64,000 nucleotides of DNA from Paraburkholderia fynbosensis (GTDB lineage: Bacteria; Pseudomonadota; Gammaproteobacteria; Burkholderiales; Burkholderiaceae). The stretch is taken from NCBI RefSeq assembly GCF_902859935.1, contig NZ_CADIKI010000006.1:1-64000 (forward strand), read 5' to 3'. The notes under the pieces were generated by a model. The model saw only the letters and a list, made by a program, of their open reading frames with translations, did not search any database and was not told the origin of the DNA. Shown here piece after piece: positions 8,322-17,266 of this stretch (position 1 is its first letter; each line of letters opens with the position of its first letter). The position numbers were made by a program, and so were the translations under genes.

Positions 8322-9881
8322 ATGCCACCACTGTTTCGCCGTCTAATCCTGCTGTTCCATGCGCTGCGTTACGGCGCGCGCCTGATCTGGCTCGCAGCGC
8401 CGCCCGAACACAAACTGCACTGGATGATCCAACTGGTCGGCCGCGTGCACGCGTCGGGACGCAGCGGCCAAAGTCTGCACAACGTGCTGCCGGCGCTCGG
8501 ACCGCTCGCTAGCCGCTTCGCCCAAACGCTCGCCGAACGCCCCGAACTCGCGAGCGCAACCCTGCACGAGGCCATCGACGCGATCGATCACCTGGAAGCC
8601 CCGTTGCCGCCTCACGAATCCGCCGAAGCGCTGGCGCGCGCGTTCGGCCGGCCGCTCGCCACGCTCTTCAGCGCGGTCGACCTCACGCCGGTGCGCGGCG
8701 GCTTTGCCGAGCAGACGCATCTGGCGCGGCTCGTCACGCCGGTCAAAGGCCATCACGAAGTGGCGATCAAACTGGTGCGCGCCGATCAGTTGCAACAGAT
8801 CGGCGACGAACTCGCGCTGCTGCGCTGGGTCGCGCGCTGGCTGGAAAAACTCTCCGGCACGGCACGCCGCCTGAAATTGCGCGCGCTCGCGCAAAGCTTC
8901 ACCGACGACATCCTGCGCCGCTTCGATCTGCGCGCCGAAGCCGCCAACCTGAGCCAGACCGGCCATCATTTCGACGGCGACAAGCGCATCGCCGTGCCGG
9001 ACGTGATCTGGGAACTGTGCACCGCGCACACGCTGACCATGCAGCGCATCAGCACCTTGCCCGCGAGCGACCTGCCGGGCTTGCACGCGCATCACATCAA
9101 GCTCGCGCCGCTTGCCGCGCATATCGTCGAAATCGTGTCCGAGCAGGCGTTCGAGCATGGCTTCTTCCACGCCACGCTCGATGCGCGCCGAGTGCGCGTG
9201 AGCATCGAGCCGGACACGCTGGGGCGCCTCGTGCTGGCCGAGTTTTCGATCATGTCGACGCTCTCCACCGGCGAGCGCGAGTTCTTCGTGCACGGCGCGA
9301 CCGCACTGTTCGACCAGGACTATGGGCGCCTCGCCGACCTGCATCGCGATGCCGGACACGTGCCGCCCGATACGCGTGCAGAAATGCTCGAAGCCGAGTT
9401 GCGCACGCGCGCCGAAGCGCACTTCGCGGCGGTGCCGGAAGACCGTTCGGCGGGTTCGCTGTTTCATCATCTGCTGCATGCGGTGCAGCCGTTCGCGGGC
9501 GCGGTGCCCGCGCGCCTCGCCGCCGCGCAGCGCTCGTTCCAGCAGGCGGAGATGCTGGCGCGCGCGTTGCATCCCGGTGTCGATACGTGGAATATCACGC
9601 GCGGCGTGCTCGCTGACATCGCGCGGCGCGACGTCGATCATCGCGGCTGGATCAAGCGGATCTCGCGCGAACTGCCGCATCTCGCGCATATGCTGCCACG
9701 CATGCCGCAACTGGCGGTCCGCTATCTTCAGCAGGAACACGCCCGCGCGCGCACGCCGCAGCAGAACGCGCAGCTGATCGCGGATATCGGGCGCGAATAC
9801 CGGCGCACGCGAACGCTGCTGTGGGCGTGTGTGCTGTGCGGCGGAGCGCTCGGCGCGGGAACGATCCTGCTGATGTGGTGA
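8322..9881 (+). CDS. UbiB/ABC1-like protein with degenerate kinase site
   Basis: A 519-residue protein with the layout of the UbiB/ABC1 atypical kinase family: N-terminal helices, kinase-like core, and a C-terminal hydrophobic helix (LLWACVLCGGALGAGTILLM). The core keeps VAIKLVRADQL (VAIK lysine, near residue 150) and HTLTMQRISTLPASDL. The UbiB catalytic block (HADxHPGN) is replaced by FFHATLDARRVRV, and the metal-binding DFG-like segment is replaced by VLAEFSIM. The alanine-rich loop and KxGQ motif are not recognisable. It is likely a pseudokinase homologue rather than the active ubiquinone-pathway UbiB. ATG at 8283 is an alternative start. Confidence 0.65.
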   Translation: MPPLFRRLILLFHALRYGARLIWLAAPPEHKLHWMIQLVGRVHASGRSGQSLHNVLPALGPLASRFAQTLAERPELASATLHEAIDAIDHLEAPLPPHESAEALARAFGRPLATLFSAVDLTPVRGGFAEQTHLARLVTPVKGHHEVAIKLVRADQLQQIGDELALLRWVARWLEKLSGTARRLKLRALAQSFTDDILRRFDLRAEAANLSQTGHHFDGDKRIAVPDVIWELCTAHTLTMQRISTLPASDLPGLHAHHIKLAPLAAHIVEIVSEQAFEHGFFHATLDARRVRVSIEPDTLGRLVLAEFSIMSTLSTGEREFFVHGATALFDQDYGRLADLHRDAGHVPPDTRAEMLEAELRTRAEAHFAAVPEDRSAGSLFHHLLHAVQPFAGAVPARLAAAQRSFQQAEMLARALHPGVDTWNITRGVLADIARRDVDHRGWIKRISRELPHLAHMLPRMPQLAVRYLQQEHARARTPQQNAQLIADIGREYRRTRTLLWACVLCGGALGAGTILLMW

Positions 9882-10009
9882 TGCGGCCGGGACCGACATC
9901 CACGTGAGACGTGCGACGCGCGGCAGGATCGCCCAACCGATTGCAGCTTCGAACAAGACACGCCATACATTTGCCGACACGATGGCGGCTTTTCCCGCTA
10001 ACCGTTCCG

Positions 10010-10879
10010 ATGCTCGCTTCCTTCATTGCCGCGGTGTTCGTCGTGCTGTGGTCGACCGGTTTCGTGGTCGCCCGCGCGATTACGCCATATGCCGATCCCA
10101 ATCTCTTTCTGCTCGCGCGCTTCGGCGGCACCGCGCTGATCTTCACGCTCGCCGCCGTGCTCGCGCGCGCAGCATGGCCGACCGGCCGCGACTTCGGCAA
10201 GCATCTGGCGGCAGGCGCACTGCTGCAAGGCGTCTATCTCGGCGCGGGCTATTGGGCTGTCGCGCAAGGTCTGAGCGCCGGCGTGATGGCCTTGCTCGGC
10301 GCGCTGCAGCCTCTCGCGACAGCCGCCGTCGCGGCGCCGCTGTTCGGCGAGCGGCTCTCGCGGCGCGGTTGGAGCGGGATGGCGCTGGGGCTCGTCGGCG
10401 TCGTGCTGGTGCTCGAACGGAAGCTCGCATCGGCCACGCCGCCAACCCATGGCAATGCGCCGGGCTGGCTAGTCGTGTTGATCTCGGTCATCGCGGTCGC
10501 CGCGATCACGGCGGGGACGCTGTTTCAGAAAACCTCGCTGGCGAAGTCCGATATTCGCAGCGCGAGCGCGGTGCAGAATCTCGGCGCGGCGCTCGTCGCG
10601 GTACTGCTGGCGCTCGCGCTCGGCGAGCATCGCTGGATTGCGTCGACCACCTTATGGGTCTCGCTGGCTTGGGGCATCGTGATGCTCTCGGGCATCAGCG
10701 TCACCTTGCTCGTGTGGATGGTCAGGCGCGGCGATGCGGCTCGCGCCACCGCGCTGTTGTTCCTCGCGCCGCCGCTCGCCGCACTCGAAGGGTATGTCGG
10801 CTTTGGGGAAACGTTGATGCCGTTGCAGATCGCTGGATTTGCCGTCGCCTTGGTGGGAGTGTTGCTGGCGCGCTCGTGA
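10010..10879 (+). CDS. DMT-superfamily (EamA) transporter
   Basis: A 289-residue integral membrane protein with about ten transmembrane helices in two EamA repeats. Typical stretches are LWSTGFVVARAITPYADPNL in the first half and APPLAALEGYVGFGE in the second. This family exports amino acids and other small metabolites. The start at 10010 (MLASFIAAVF) places the first helix at the N-terminus. An upstream ATG at 9911 would add 33 polar residues. Substrate unknown. Confidence 0.85.
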   Translation: MLASFIAAVFVVLWSTGFVVARAITPYADPNLFLLARFGGTALIFTLAAVLARAAWPTGRDFGKHLAAGALLQGVYLGAGYWAVAQGLSAGVMALLGALQPLATAAVAAPLFGERLSRRGWSGMALGLVGVVLVLERKLASATPPTHGNAPGWLVVLISVIAVAAITAGTLFQKTSLAKSDIRSASAVQNLGAALVAVLLALALGEHRWIASTTLWVSLAWGIVMLSGISVTLLVWMVRRGDAARATALLFLAPPLAALEGYVGFGETLMPLQIAGFAVALVGVLLARS

Positions 10880-10906
10880 AGGTGGTTGGGGGTGATGGGC
10901 GGCAGG

Positions 10907-11018
10907 GCTTGTGCCGGTGGGCTTGTGCCGGTGGGCTTGTGCTGGTGGGCTTGTGCTGGTGGGCTTGTGCTGGTGGGCTTGTGCTGCTGGGCTTGGGCTG
11001 ACGGGCTTGGGCTGGTGG
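10907..11018. repeat. 14-bp minisatellite, eight tandem copies
   Basis: Eight head-to-tail copies of a 14-bp unit (consensus GCTTGTGCTGGTGG). The first two units carry GCC in place of GCT, and the last two are diverged (GCTTGGGCT...). It lies between the DMT transporter gene and the L,D-transpeptidase gene, in non-coding sequence. The unit is not a multiple of three. It is a candidate variable-number repeat. Confidence 0.9.
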
Positions 11019-11088
11019 CTCTAGTGCCGGTGCTCTTGCGCAGACGCCTTGGCGGCGGCGCTCCTGATCAACCACTCGCCGCCACGCC

Positions 11089-12240
11089 TCAGTCAGCCGT
11101 ATCCGCGCCCGCCGGCACCTTGGCGCGCGCCTTTCCACCTGGCGCCGGGGCCCACGCGGGGCGGCTCTTGCGCGCCGAATCCACCACGACGATGTAGCGC
11201 CCGGCCCACGGCGTGATCTGCCGGTCGCTCTTCAACACCCACAGCGATTTACCCGAGTCGATCAGCGTCGCGTATTCGGCATCGAGAATGCCGTAGTGGT
11301 CGAGAAATGCATCGAGCGACGCGGGCATCCGCACGCAGCCCTTCGAATGGCGTATCCCCAGCAACGGTTCAAGCCGGTCGGGATCGGTGGAATGCATCTG
11401 GAAGCGCATCTGCGACACGCCGCCTTTGCCCCACCCACGCTCGCCCTGCGCCCAGCCAAGATCGAAGATGCGCATATCCCGCTTGCCGTAGCCGCGGATA
11501 TGGTTTTCGTTCTGCGTGCCCTCGGAGCGAAAATCCATGTTGGCAGGCGTATGTTCGAACACCCCGAGCGGCGTGATGAAATGGTCGAATTCACCGGGCC
11601 GGCCGGTCGCCACCGGCGACGCGCCGATCATCTGCCAGGCGTCGGCCGGGACCGCGCGAAAGTAGATCAACAGCGCCTGCACGTTGGCGTTGCGATCGAC
11701 CAGCACGACGTACTCGCCCGACAGACTGCCCAGCGTGTCCGCTTCGAGCGCTGTTTCCAGGCGGTCCGAATAAGCGCGCTGCTCGGCGGCAGGCACCTTC
11801 AGGCGGCGTGTCACGTTACTCGCGAACACGTCGCGCAGCAGAAACGCACGGCGTGGATCGACGACGCCCGCGGCGTCGGGCGCGGCAAGCGCGGTCGCAT
11901 TGATGTCGGATGGCGGACGGCTTGCGGCGATAGGCGCCGGCTTCGACGCCAATGTCAGTGCCGCCGACGATGCCGTCCCGTGGACGGGCGCAGCCATCGC
12001 GGCAGCGCACGACATTGCGCACACGACGGCGCGCAATGCGCGCGTCAGAAACCGGCAAGCTCGCGTGACGGAAATAACTTGGCAAATAACCTGAGAGATA
12101 ACGTGGGAAGCAGGCGTGCCACGGTTGACGCACGCCGCGAACCCCGCGCGCGCCGCACACGGCATATCACACCGATGCACGACCCACGCGAAAGTCAGGC
12201 GGTCCAATACAGGCTGGCCAGGCCGATCTGGATGGTTCAT
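11089..12240 (-). CDS. L,D-transpeptidase (YkuD-type), exported
   Basis: The C-terminal half carries a YkuD catalytic domain. Key motifs are MHSTDP, then RHSKGCVRMPASLDAF with the nucleophilic cysteine preceded by SKG and followed by R. GVFEHTPANMDFRSEGTQNENHIRGYG lies in the substrate cleft region, split here for clarity as GVFEHTPANM and HIRGYG. Such enzymes cross-link or modify peptidoglycan in the periplasm. A hydrophobic, Cys/Ala-rich segment (LRAVVCAMSCAAAMAAPVHG) near residue 75 looks like the signal peptide. The true start may therefore be well inside the 383-codon frame, possibly at a GTG or TTG, and the annotated start is only the longest option. Confidence 0.75.
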   Translation of the reverse strand: MNHPDRPGQPVLDRLTFAWVVHRCDMPCAARAGFAACVNRGTPASHVISQVICQVISVTRACRFLTRALRAVVCAMSCAAAMAAPVHGTASSAALTLASKPAPIAASRPPSDINATALAAPDAAGVVDPRRAFLLRDVFASNVTRRLKVPAAEQRAYSDRLETALEADTLGSLSGEYVVLVDRNANVQALLIYFRAVPADAWQMIGASPVATGRPGEFDHFITPLGVFEHTPANMDFRSEGTQNENHIRGYGKRDMRIFDLGWAQGERGWGKGGVSQMRFQMHSTDPDRLEPLLGIRHSKGCVRMPASLDAFLDHYGILDAEYATLIDSGKSLWVLKSDRQITPWAGRYIVVVDSARKSRPAWAPAPGGKARAKVPAGADTAD

Positions 12241-12584
12241 CGCGTATTAGGGCAAACCTGATTATTATTGGCTGCTCGCCGGGTCACGCGGCGCTCGGAA
12301 CGACGATGTTACTCAGCACATTGCATTTTGTCGATGAAGCTACCGTCAATGCTTCAATTCAATCGAAATAGGCCGAGCCTCTTTAACAATCGCGCGACAG
12401 TTTAAAAATAGATGCAATAGGGATTTAAAGCCACTATCAGTGATTAAAACCCAGGACCGACCCATCACTTCATTGCAGCAGTAACTGTGCCGCGCTCGCC
12501 CGCTCGTCGTTTCGCTCTTTATCTTACCGGCGCGCGAGCGTTCGCGGCCGACACCATGTCAGCGCGGAAGGAGCCAGGAAAATC
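12241..12584. other. AT-richer intergenic region between L,D-transpeptidase and nadE
   Basis: A non-coding 344-bp divergent region, AT-rich between 12340 and 12470. It must hold promoters for both flanking genes. GGAG about 10 bp before the nadE ATG is the only element identified confidently. Confidence 0.5.
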
Positions 12585-13445
12585 ATGACACACCATGACA
12601 AAAACGCCCGTCAGGCGGGCATCATCTCTGAAATGCACGTCGGCGCCGAGTTTTACGCCGAGCAGGAAATCGAGCGCCGGGTCGCTTTTCTGGCGAACTA
12701 CCTGCGCAGCGGCCGCCTGAAAACTTATGTACTCGGCATCAGCGGCGGCGTCGATTCGACCACTGCCGGGCGCCTTGCACAACTAGCGGTTGAACGATTA
12801 CGCGCCGATCATTACGACGCCCATTTCGTCGCGATACGTCTGCCTTACGGCGAGCAGAAAGATGAAGCCGACGCGCAACAGGCATTGCGCTTCATTCGCG
12901 CAGATGAAAATATCGTCATCGACATCAAACCCGCCGTCGATGCGATGCTTGCAGCACTGGATAAAGGCGGCGTGCCATTTAATGACGAATCACACCAGGA
13001 TTTCGTGCACGGCAATATCAAGGCGCGCCAACGCATGATTGCGCAATACGCGGTGGCGGGCGCGCGGGCCGGTGTGGTGATCGGCACGGACCACGCAGCG
13101 GAGTCGGTGATGGGTTTCTTCACCAAGTTCGGCGACGGCGGCGCCGACGTGCTGCCGCTCGCCGGGCTGAGCAAGCGCAGGGTACGGGCGGTGGCCAAGG
13201 CGCTAGGCGCGCCCGAAGCATTGGCGCACAAGGTGCCGACCGCTGACCTCGAAATGTTGCGGCCGCTGCGTCCCGACGAAGACGCGTACGGTATCCCCTA
13301 CGACACGATCGACGACTTCCTGGAAGGCAAACCCGTCAGCGACGCGGCGCGCGACATCATCCTGCGTTTCTACGACGCGACCCGTCACAAGCGCGCGCTG
13401 CCGTACACGCCGTTCGACTGGGCACCACAGGATGACGGGCAATAA
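12585..13445 (+). CDS. nadE: NH3-dependent NAD+ synthetase
   Basis: A 286-residue protein of the expected size for ammonia-dependent NadE, which converts deamido-NAD+, ATP and NH3 to NAD+ in the cytoplasm. The PP-loop ATP pyrophosphatase motif is GISGGVDSTTAGRLAQLA near residue 47. Other conserved blocks are IRLPYGEQKDEADAQQAL, GNIKARQRMIAQY, VIGTDHAAESVMGFFTKFGD and KVPTADLE. There is no glutaminase domain, so it uses free ammonia. A Shine-Dalgarno GGAG precedes the ATG. Confidence 0.95.
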   Translation: MTHHDKNARQAGIISEMHVGAEFYAEQEIERRVAFLANYLRSGRLKTYVLGISGGVDSTTAGRLAQLAVERLRADHYDAHFVAIRLPYGEQKDEADAQQALRFIRADENIVIDIKPAVDAMLAALDKGGVPFNDESHQDFVHGNIKARQRMIAQYAVAGARAGVVIGTDHAAESVMGFFTKFGDGGADVLPLAGLSKRRVRAVAKALGAPEALAHKVPTADLEMLRPLRPDEDAYGIPYDTIDDFLEGKPVSDAARDIILRFYDATRHKRALPYTPFDWAPQDDGQ

Positions 13446-13503
13446 AAGCGGGGGAAAGTGACGGCGGGAAAACGCGGCAAGCATGCGCAGCGTCAAGCTA
13501 AAC

Positions 13504-13527
13504 CGGCGCGCGTTCTGCCGCGCGCCG
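13504..13527. terminator. GC hairpin between convergent nadE and RRM genes
   Basis: A perfect 9-bp stem (CGGCGCGCG / CGCGCGCCG) with a 6-base loop lies between two convergent genes. It lacks a strong T tract, but its position suggests a shared bidirectional terminator. Confidence 0.55.
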
Positions 13528-13556
13528 TGTTCAGAAGTCTGATCCGGGGAGGATGA

Positions 13557-13820
13557 TTACTGCGCGGGCGGCTCGTCAGTAAACAGGTCGGCGCTCGCTT
13601 CAAGCGCCTGGCCGCCCAACTGCTTGCCGTGAATCTGTCGCGCGATCACATCACCGACATAGGGCACGTTCGCGTCAAGTTCGACCGTGGCGTACGCGCC
13701 GGGTGTGCCGGCGTCGGTCACCTCGACGCTTTTCGCATAGTGCCCGAGTTCGCGCTTGAGGAACTCAAGCACTTCCTGCTCGCTGCACGATTGGGCAATG
13801 TTGCGCACGATCAGATTCAT
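13557..13820 (-). CDS. RNA recognition motif (RRM) protein
   Basis: An 87-residue single-RRM protein. RNP2-like MNLIVRNIAQ lies at the N-terminus and the RNP1-equivalent strand GAYATVELD near residue 40, giving a beta-alpha-beta order. The C-terminal tail is acidic. Small RRM proteins are common in this group and bind single-stranded RNA, but the target is unknown. GGTAGG lies 4-10 bp before the ATG at 13820, and that same G-rich stretch overlaps the stop region of an upstream micro-ORF. The two are therefore probably co-transcribed. Confidence 0.75.
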   Translation of the reverse strand: MNLIVRNIAQSCSEQEVLEFLKRELGHYAKSVEVTDAGTPGAYATVELDANVPYVGDVIARQIHGKQLGGQALEASADLFTDEPPAQ

Positions 13821-13825
13821 ACGGC

Positions 13826-13984
13826 CTACCCTCGACGCGCGTGACGACCCGTATGTCGATCCGCGTCCCGTATGCGCACGGGGCGAAGTGCGGCGCGCTG
13901 TTTCGTCTGCGCGGCGGCGATTTCGCGGATCACTGCAACACCAGCGGCGCCCAAGGCGACCAACGACAGATAGAAGGCAATCAT
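13826..13984 (-). CDS. 52-residue small membrane protein (micro-ORF)
   Basis: A short open frame opens with GGAG 7 bp before ATG 13984 and stops at 13826, 5 bp before the RRM gene. Residues 2-19 form one hydrophobic helix (IAFYLSLVALGAAGVAVI). The rest is basic (AAQTKQRAALRPVRIR). The good ribosome site, the single helix and the tight spacing support a real small membrane protein co-transcribed with the RRM gene. No family is recognised. Confidence 0.5.
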   Translation of the reverse strand: MIAFYLSLVALGAAGVAVIREIAAAQTKQRAALRPVRIRDADRHTGRHARRG

Positions 13985-14250
13985 TTAAATCTCCTCTGCG
14001 AAATTCGTCCTGCAAACTGGATAGCCACAGTCGATAGTCGAAAACACGGCGATGCGACACGGTACATAAAACGGACTGAAACTCTGCGTCAATGCACTGT
14101 ACCTGAATAAGCAGGCTCAGAAATAGCAAAACATCTGTTCATTTGGCGCAGTGCGGGGTCAGGGCGACGCGTCGGCAGCAAAACGGCGGTTGCAAAAAAC
14201 GGGCCGCGGCGCCCCCAGGAGCCTGCGCGAGGGCCGGCCTGATCGCAGGA

Positions 14251-14601
14251 TCAGTTCGCCGCCTCCACGTTGGCCGCACTCACCCACCACGCGTTCTTGC
14301 CCTGCGGCAGTTGAACCAGCACCGCGGACGGGTCGTCGACACCGTCGTCGGCAATCTGGCAAACCGGCAGGCCATCGGGCAGGTGCTTCACTTCTCCGGC
14401 AGCCTGGAACAACGCGATGCGCTGCGCGCTGAGCGGCCGCAGTTGGCGGTACACATCGAAGCTGATTGCCGCGGGTACATCGCCGCGAATCTGCAACGCG
14501 TCGGCATTGCCACAGCGGATCGGGTCGGCCGCGAGCGCTGCCGAGCTGCCAGCGAGGCAACCGAAAGCGAGCGCCGCTGCGGCAAGACGTGAATGGGTCA
14601 T
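14251..14601 (-). CDS. small exported protein, unknown function
   Basis: A 116-residue protein with a clear Sec signal peptide (LAAAALAFGCLAGSSAALAA, cleavage after residue ~25). The mature part begins ADPIRCGNADALQIRGDVPA. Two cysteines (IRC and PVC) could form a disulphide. The start is ATG 14601, because GGAG lies 5-10 bp upstream. No family is recognised. Confidence 0.65.
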   Translation of the reverse strand: MTHSRLAAAALAFGCLAGSSAALAADPIRCGNADALQIRGDVPAAISFDVYRQLRPLSAQRIALFQAAGEVKHLPDGLPVCQIADDGVDDPSAVLVQLPQGKNAWWVSAANVEAAN

Positions 14602-14713
14602 GGTGATTCTCCGAAAAAATGAGGACAGCAGGCTGCGGGAGCGGCAAGCAGCGCGCCTGAACAAGCGCAGATGAACGTGAACGCAATTCGGCCGCCGAGG
14701 CCGAGGTTCGGCC

Positions 14714-15418
14714 TCAGCGCGCACCGTCGTGTTCGGCGCCCTGCCCGTCGTCGCCACCGGCGACGACGTCGAGGCGGCTCACGTCGCAGGAGGTCTGGCC
14801 GAAGCCAGAATAAACCATCGACCAGTTACCGACGATCGCGGCTTGCGCCTGGGCGAGGCTCAGCTTGCCTTCACAGACGCAACGCTTGAGCATGACCGCC
14901 GCACGCGCCTTGCGACGTTCGCCCCCGCGGCCCGCCCACGGCAGAAGATCGAGGTTGGCGGGCGCGTCCGGCGAACCACCGAGTACGAGCGGCACACGCC
15001 TATCGAGCGCGAAGGCGACGCCGTCGTCCGTATCGATGCCACGCTCGGCCAGCATTTGCTCCTTGCGCGCCATCCATTCGTCGAAAGGCGGCGCGACGGC
15101 GTCCGCATACCCGGGGCGGCAGATCGTTTCGCCGATCGATTGCTGCGTCACGCGTTCATCGAGCATCTCGCTGTCCAGCGCGTATGCATCCGTGAAACGC
15201 AGTGCGAGCATCGCGGCGAGGCCCAGCACAAGCGCCGCGCGCCGTGTTTTGCGAACCGGCTGCGTCGAGCCGCGCTGGACCACGAGTGCCAGCGGCGGCG
15301 CCCCATTCGCATTGCGGGTTGGGTCGGCGGAAAGGCGGGTAAAACGCGTGTGTGCAAGGCCTGCGTTCATTCGTCGGCGCGCCGGCTGCGGCGCGCAATA
15401 GTTCAATTCGCAGACCAA
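14714..15418 (-). CDS. exported protein with degenerate HNH-like segment
   Basis: The frame of up to 234 residues has a hydrophobic segment near residue 62 (RRAALVLGLAAMLALRFTDA), probably a signal anchor or signal peptide. Downstream it resembles a family of small exported proteins in which a conserved DHxxPLELGG segment recalls an HNH nuclease fold. Here the pattern is ETICRPGYADAV, ALDRRVPLVLGGSPDAPANL, LPW and CVCEGKLSLAQAQAAI. The usual histidine after D is replaced by arginine. Start uncertain: ATG 15418 is the longest option, and MNAGLAHTRF about 16 codons later is an alternative. Confidence 0.5.
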   Translation of the reverse strand: MVCELNYCAPQPARRRMNAGLAHTRFTRLSADPTRNANGAPPLALVVQRGSTQPVRKTRRAALVLGLAAMLALRFTDAYALDSEMLDERVTQQSIGETICRPGYADAVAPPFDEWMARKEQMLAERGIDTDDGVAFALDRRVPLVLGGSPDAPANLDLLPWAGRGGERRKARAAVMLKRCVCEGKLSLAQAQAAIVGNWSMVYSGFGQTSCDVSRLDVVAGGDDGQGAEHDGAR

Positions 15419-15610
15419 TTAAAACACATTCAATATACCTATGTACAAAAGCGCCCCACGGCGGCCAAGGCGCGCGAGGCTTGGCGGGCGGCTCCTGGAG
15501 GTCGGTGCGAGCGTATTCCTGTGATTACGTGGGGGCGTCGTCCGGCAAGGTCGCAGCCACCCTGCGCAACGCCCGCACCACTTCTCTCACACGCGCAACA
15601 CTTTGCCTCG

Positions 15611-17266
15611 CTATGACTTCACCACTCGCGCCTGCAAGGCGCGAATCCGTCCAAGCGCCTGCTCATTGGACACGGTCGAGTCATACATCTGCGCGAGGTC
15701 CGCCTTCAGTGCGGTGCGCGAACCGCCGTCGAGATAAATCATGTGCCCCGACGGATAAAACCGCGCGGACAGATTCTGCCGCACCTGCTGGCTGAGCAGC
15801 GGCATCTGCTGCAGATCGAGCACGGTCTGATAAAACGGCGTCACGTAATCGAAGAAACCGTTCGCCGACAGCACCTTCAGATCGGGATTGAGCGCCATCA
15901 CCGCGGCAAGATCGCCGGCGGTGTACAGAACGATGTTGCCCTTCGAGTCGAGCCCCTTCTGCGCGCCGGTGGGATCGATGTGGCCGAAATCCCAGTACTT
16001 GAAAGCCTGATCGTTCAGGTCGGTGAACGACGAATTCGACGTGTACTTCAACTGCTCGTTCAGATACACGTTCCACATCGTCGTATAGACGCCGGTGACC
16101 GCCGTCATGGTCGGATCGTTGCCGCCGGAGTTCGGATCGATCTTGCCTGCAATGCCCGTGTCGATCGCCGTCACGCGGCCGTCGTACTCGCCGAGTGCAA
16201 GGCCTTGCGACTTCAGCAGCGTGGTCAGGAAGAGCGAATTGCCACGGCTGTCATATGCGGCGATATCCAGGCTCCACGCGAGCAGCGTCGTTTTGTCGAT
16301 GCCGGTGTACTCGCTCAGTTTCTCGACCGTCGCCGTGTCAGTGGTCGGAAACTTGCGCAATGCCGCCAGGTAATCGGTGCGCGCGAATTGCGCGACCTCC
16401 TCGGCGAACACGCCGAGATCGGTCGGCCGCGGCGCGAGTCCGAGTTTCTTGTGATACCACGCGTCCGCGGCCGCCGTGGGCAGTGTGCCGACCGGATTGC
16501 CGGACTGCGTGTAATCGAGAATCGACGATTGCAGCGTGATGCCGTTCAGATCCACGCCGTCTTCGTGCAAGCGGTACGCCAGCACGCAACTGCGTGCCGT
16601 GCCATAGGATTCGCCGAACAGGTACTTCGGCGAATTCCAGCGGTTGTTCTTCGTCAGAAAACGCTTGATGAACTGCTTGATCGAGTCCGCATCCTGGTCG
16701 ACGCCCCAGAAGTCGCGGTTCTTCTTCGGCGCGATCGCCGCCGAATAGCCGGTGCCGACCGGATTGATGAACACGAGGTCGCTGCGGTCCAGCAGGCTGT
16801 CCGGATTGTCTTCTATCGAGTACGGCGCAGGCGGCGTGAAATTCGGCATCGACGTCTTGATGCGGCGCGGCGCGAACGAGCCCAGCAGCACGAACACGGA
16901 CGACGAACCCGGCCCGCCGTTATAGAAGAACGTCAGCGGACGGGCTTCTTCCTTCTGGTTGTCCTGCGTGAACGCCACGTAGAACATCCGTGCTTCCGGC
17001 TGCGAACTGCTCGTGTCGACGATCACCAGATGGCCCGCCGTCGCCGTGTAGTTGATCTTGCGTCCGCCGAGCGTGACCGAATGACGTGTCACCGCCGCGG
17101 TTTCGGCGACTTCGGTGACGGAATCGTCCGGCCCGTTGCCATAGGCGACCGGGTCGAAGAACGGCTGATCGCCGGCTTTGCGCGCGGCGGTGGACGCCGA
17201 TGTGGTCGAAGCAGAAGAATTGTGCGGCGACTGCGGACTAACGGAAGCTGACTCTGTGTTCGTCAT
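15611..17266 (-). CDS. S10-family serine carboxypeptidase
   Basis: The 551-residue product carries peptidase S10 hallmarks in order: the oxyanion-hole motif FFYNGGPGSSSVF near residue 112, the nucleophile elbow FGESYGTARS near 219, catalytic Asp in SANGFFDYVTPFY and catalytic His in YPSGHMIYLDGGS near the C-terminus. Such enzymes remove C-terminal residues at acidic pH. The N-terminus is Ser/Thr-rich without an obvious signal peptide, so the compartment is unclear. It lies downstream of an S53 peptidase gene on the same strand, 238 bp away, separated by strong hairpins. Confidence 0.88.
   Translation of the reverse strand: MTNTESASVSPQSPHNSSASTTSASTAARKAGDQPFFDPVAYGNGPDDSVTEVAETAAVTRHSVTLGGRKINYTATAGHLVIVDTSSSQPEARMFYVAFTQDNQKEEARPLTFFYNGGPGSSSVFVLLGSFAPRRIKTSMPNFTPPAPYSIEDNPDSLLDRSDLVFINPVGTGYSAAIAPKKNRDFWGVDQDADSIKQFIKRFLTKNNRWNSPKYLFGESYGTARSCVLAYRLHEDGVDLNGITLQSSILDYTQSGNPVGTLPTAAADAWYHKKLGLAPRPTDLGVFAEEVAQFARTDYLAALRKFPTTDTATVEKLSEYTGIDKTTLLAWSLDIAAYDSRGNSLFLTTLLKSQGLALGEYDGRVTAIDTGIAGKIDPNSGGNDPTMTAVTGVYTTMWNVYLNEQLKYTSNSSFTDLNDQAFKYWDFGHIDPTGAQKGLDSKGNIVLYTAGDLAAVMALNPDLKVLSANGFFDYVTPFYQTVLDLQQMPLLSQQVRQNLSARFYPSGHMIYLDGGSRTALKADLAQMYDSTVSNEQALGRIRALQARVVKS

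Noticed and set aside
10907-11018. Possible CRISPR array
   Set aside because: The 14-bp units are contiguous without unique spacers, so this is a minisatellite.
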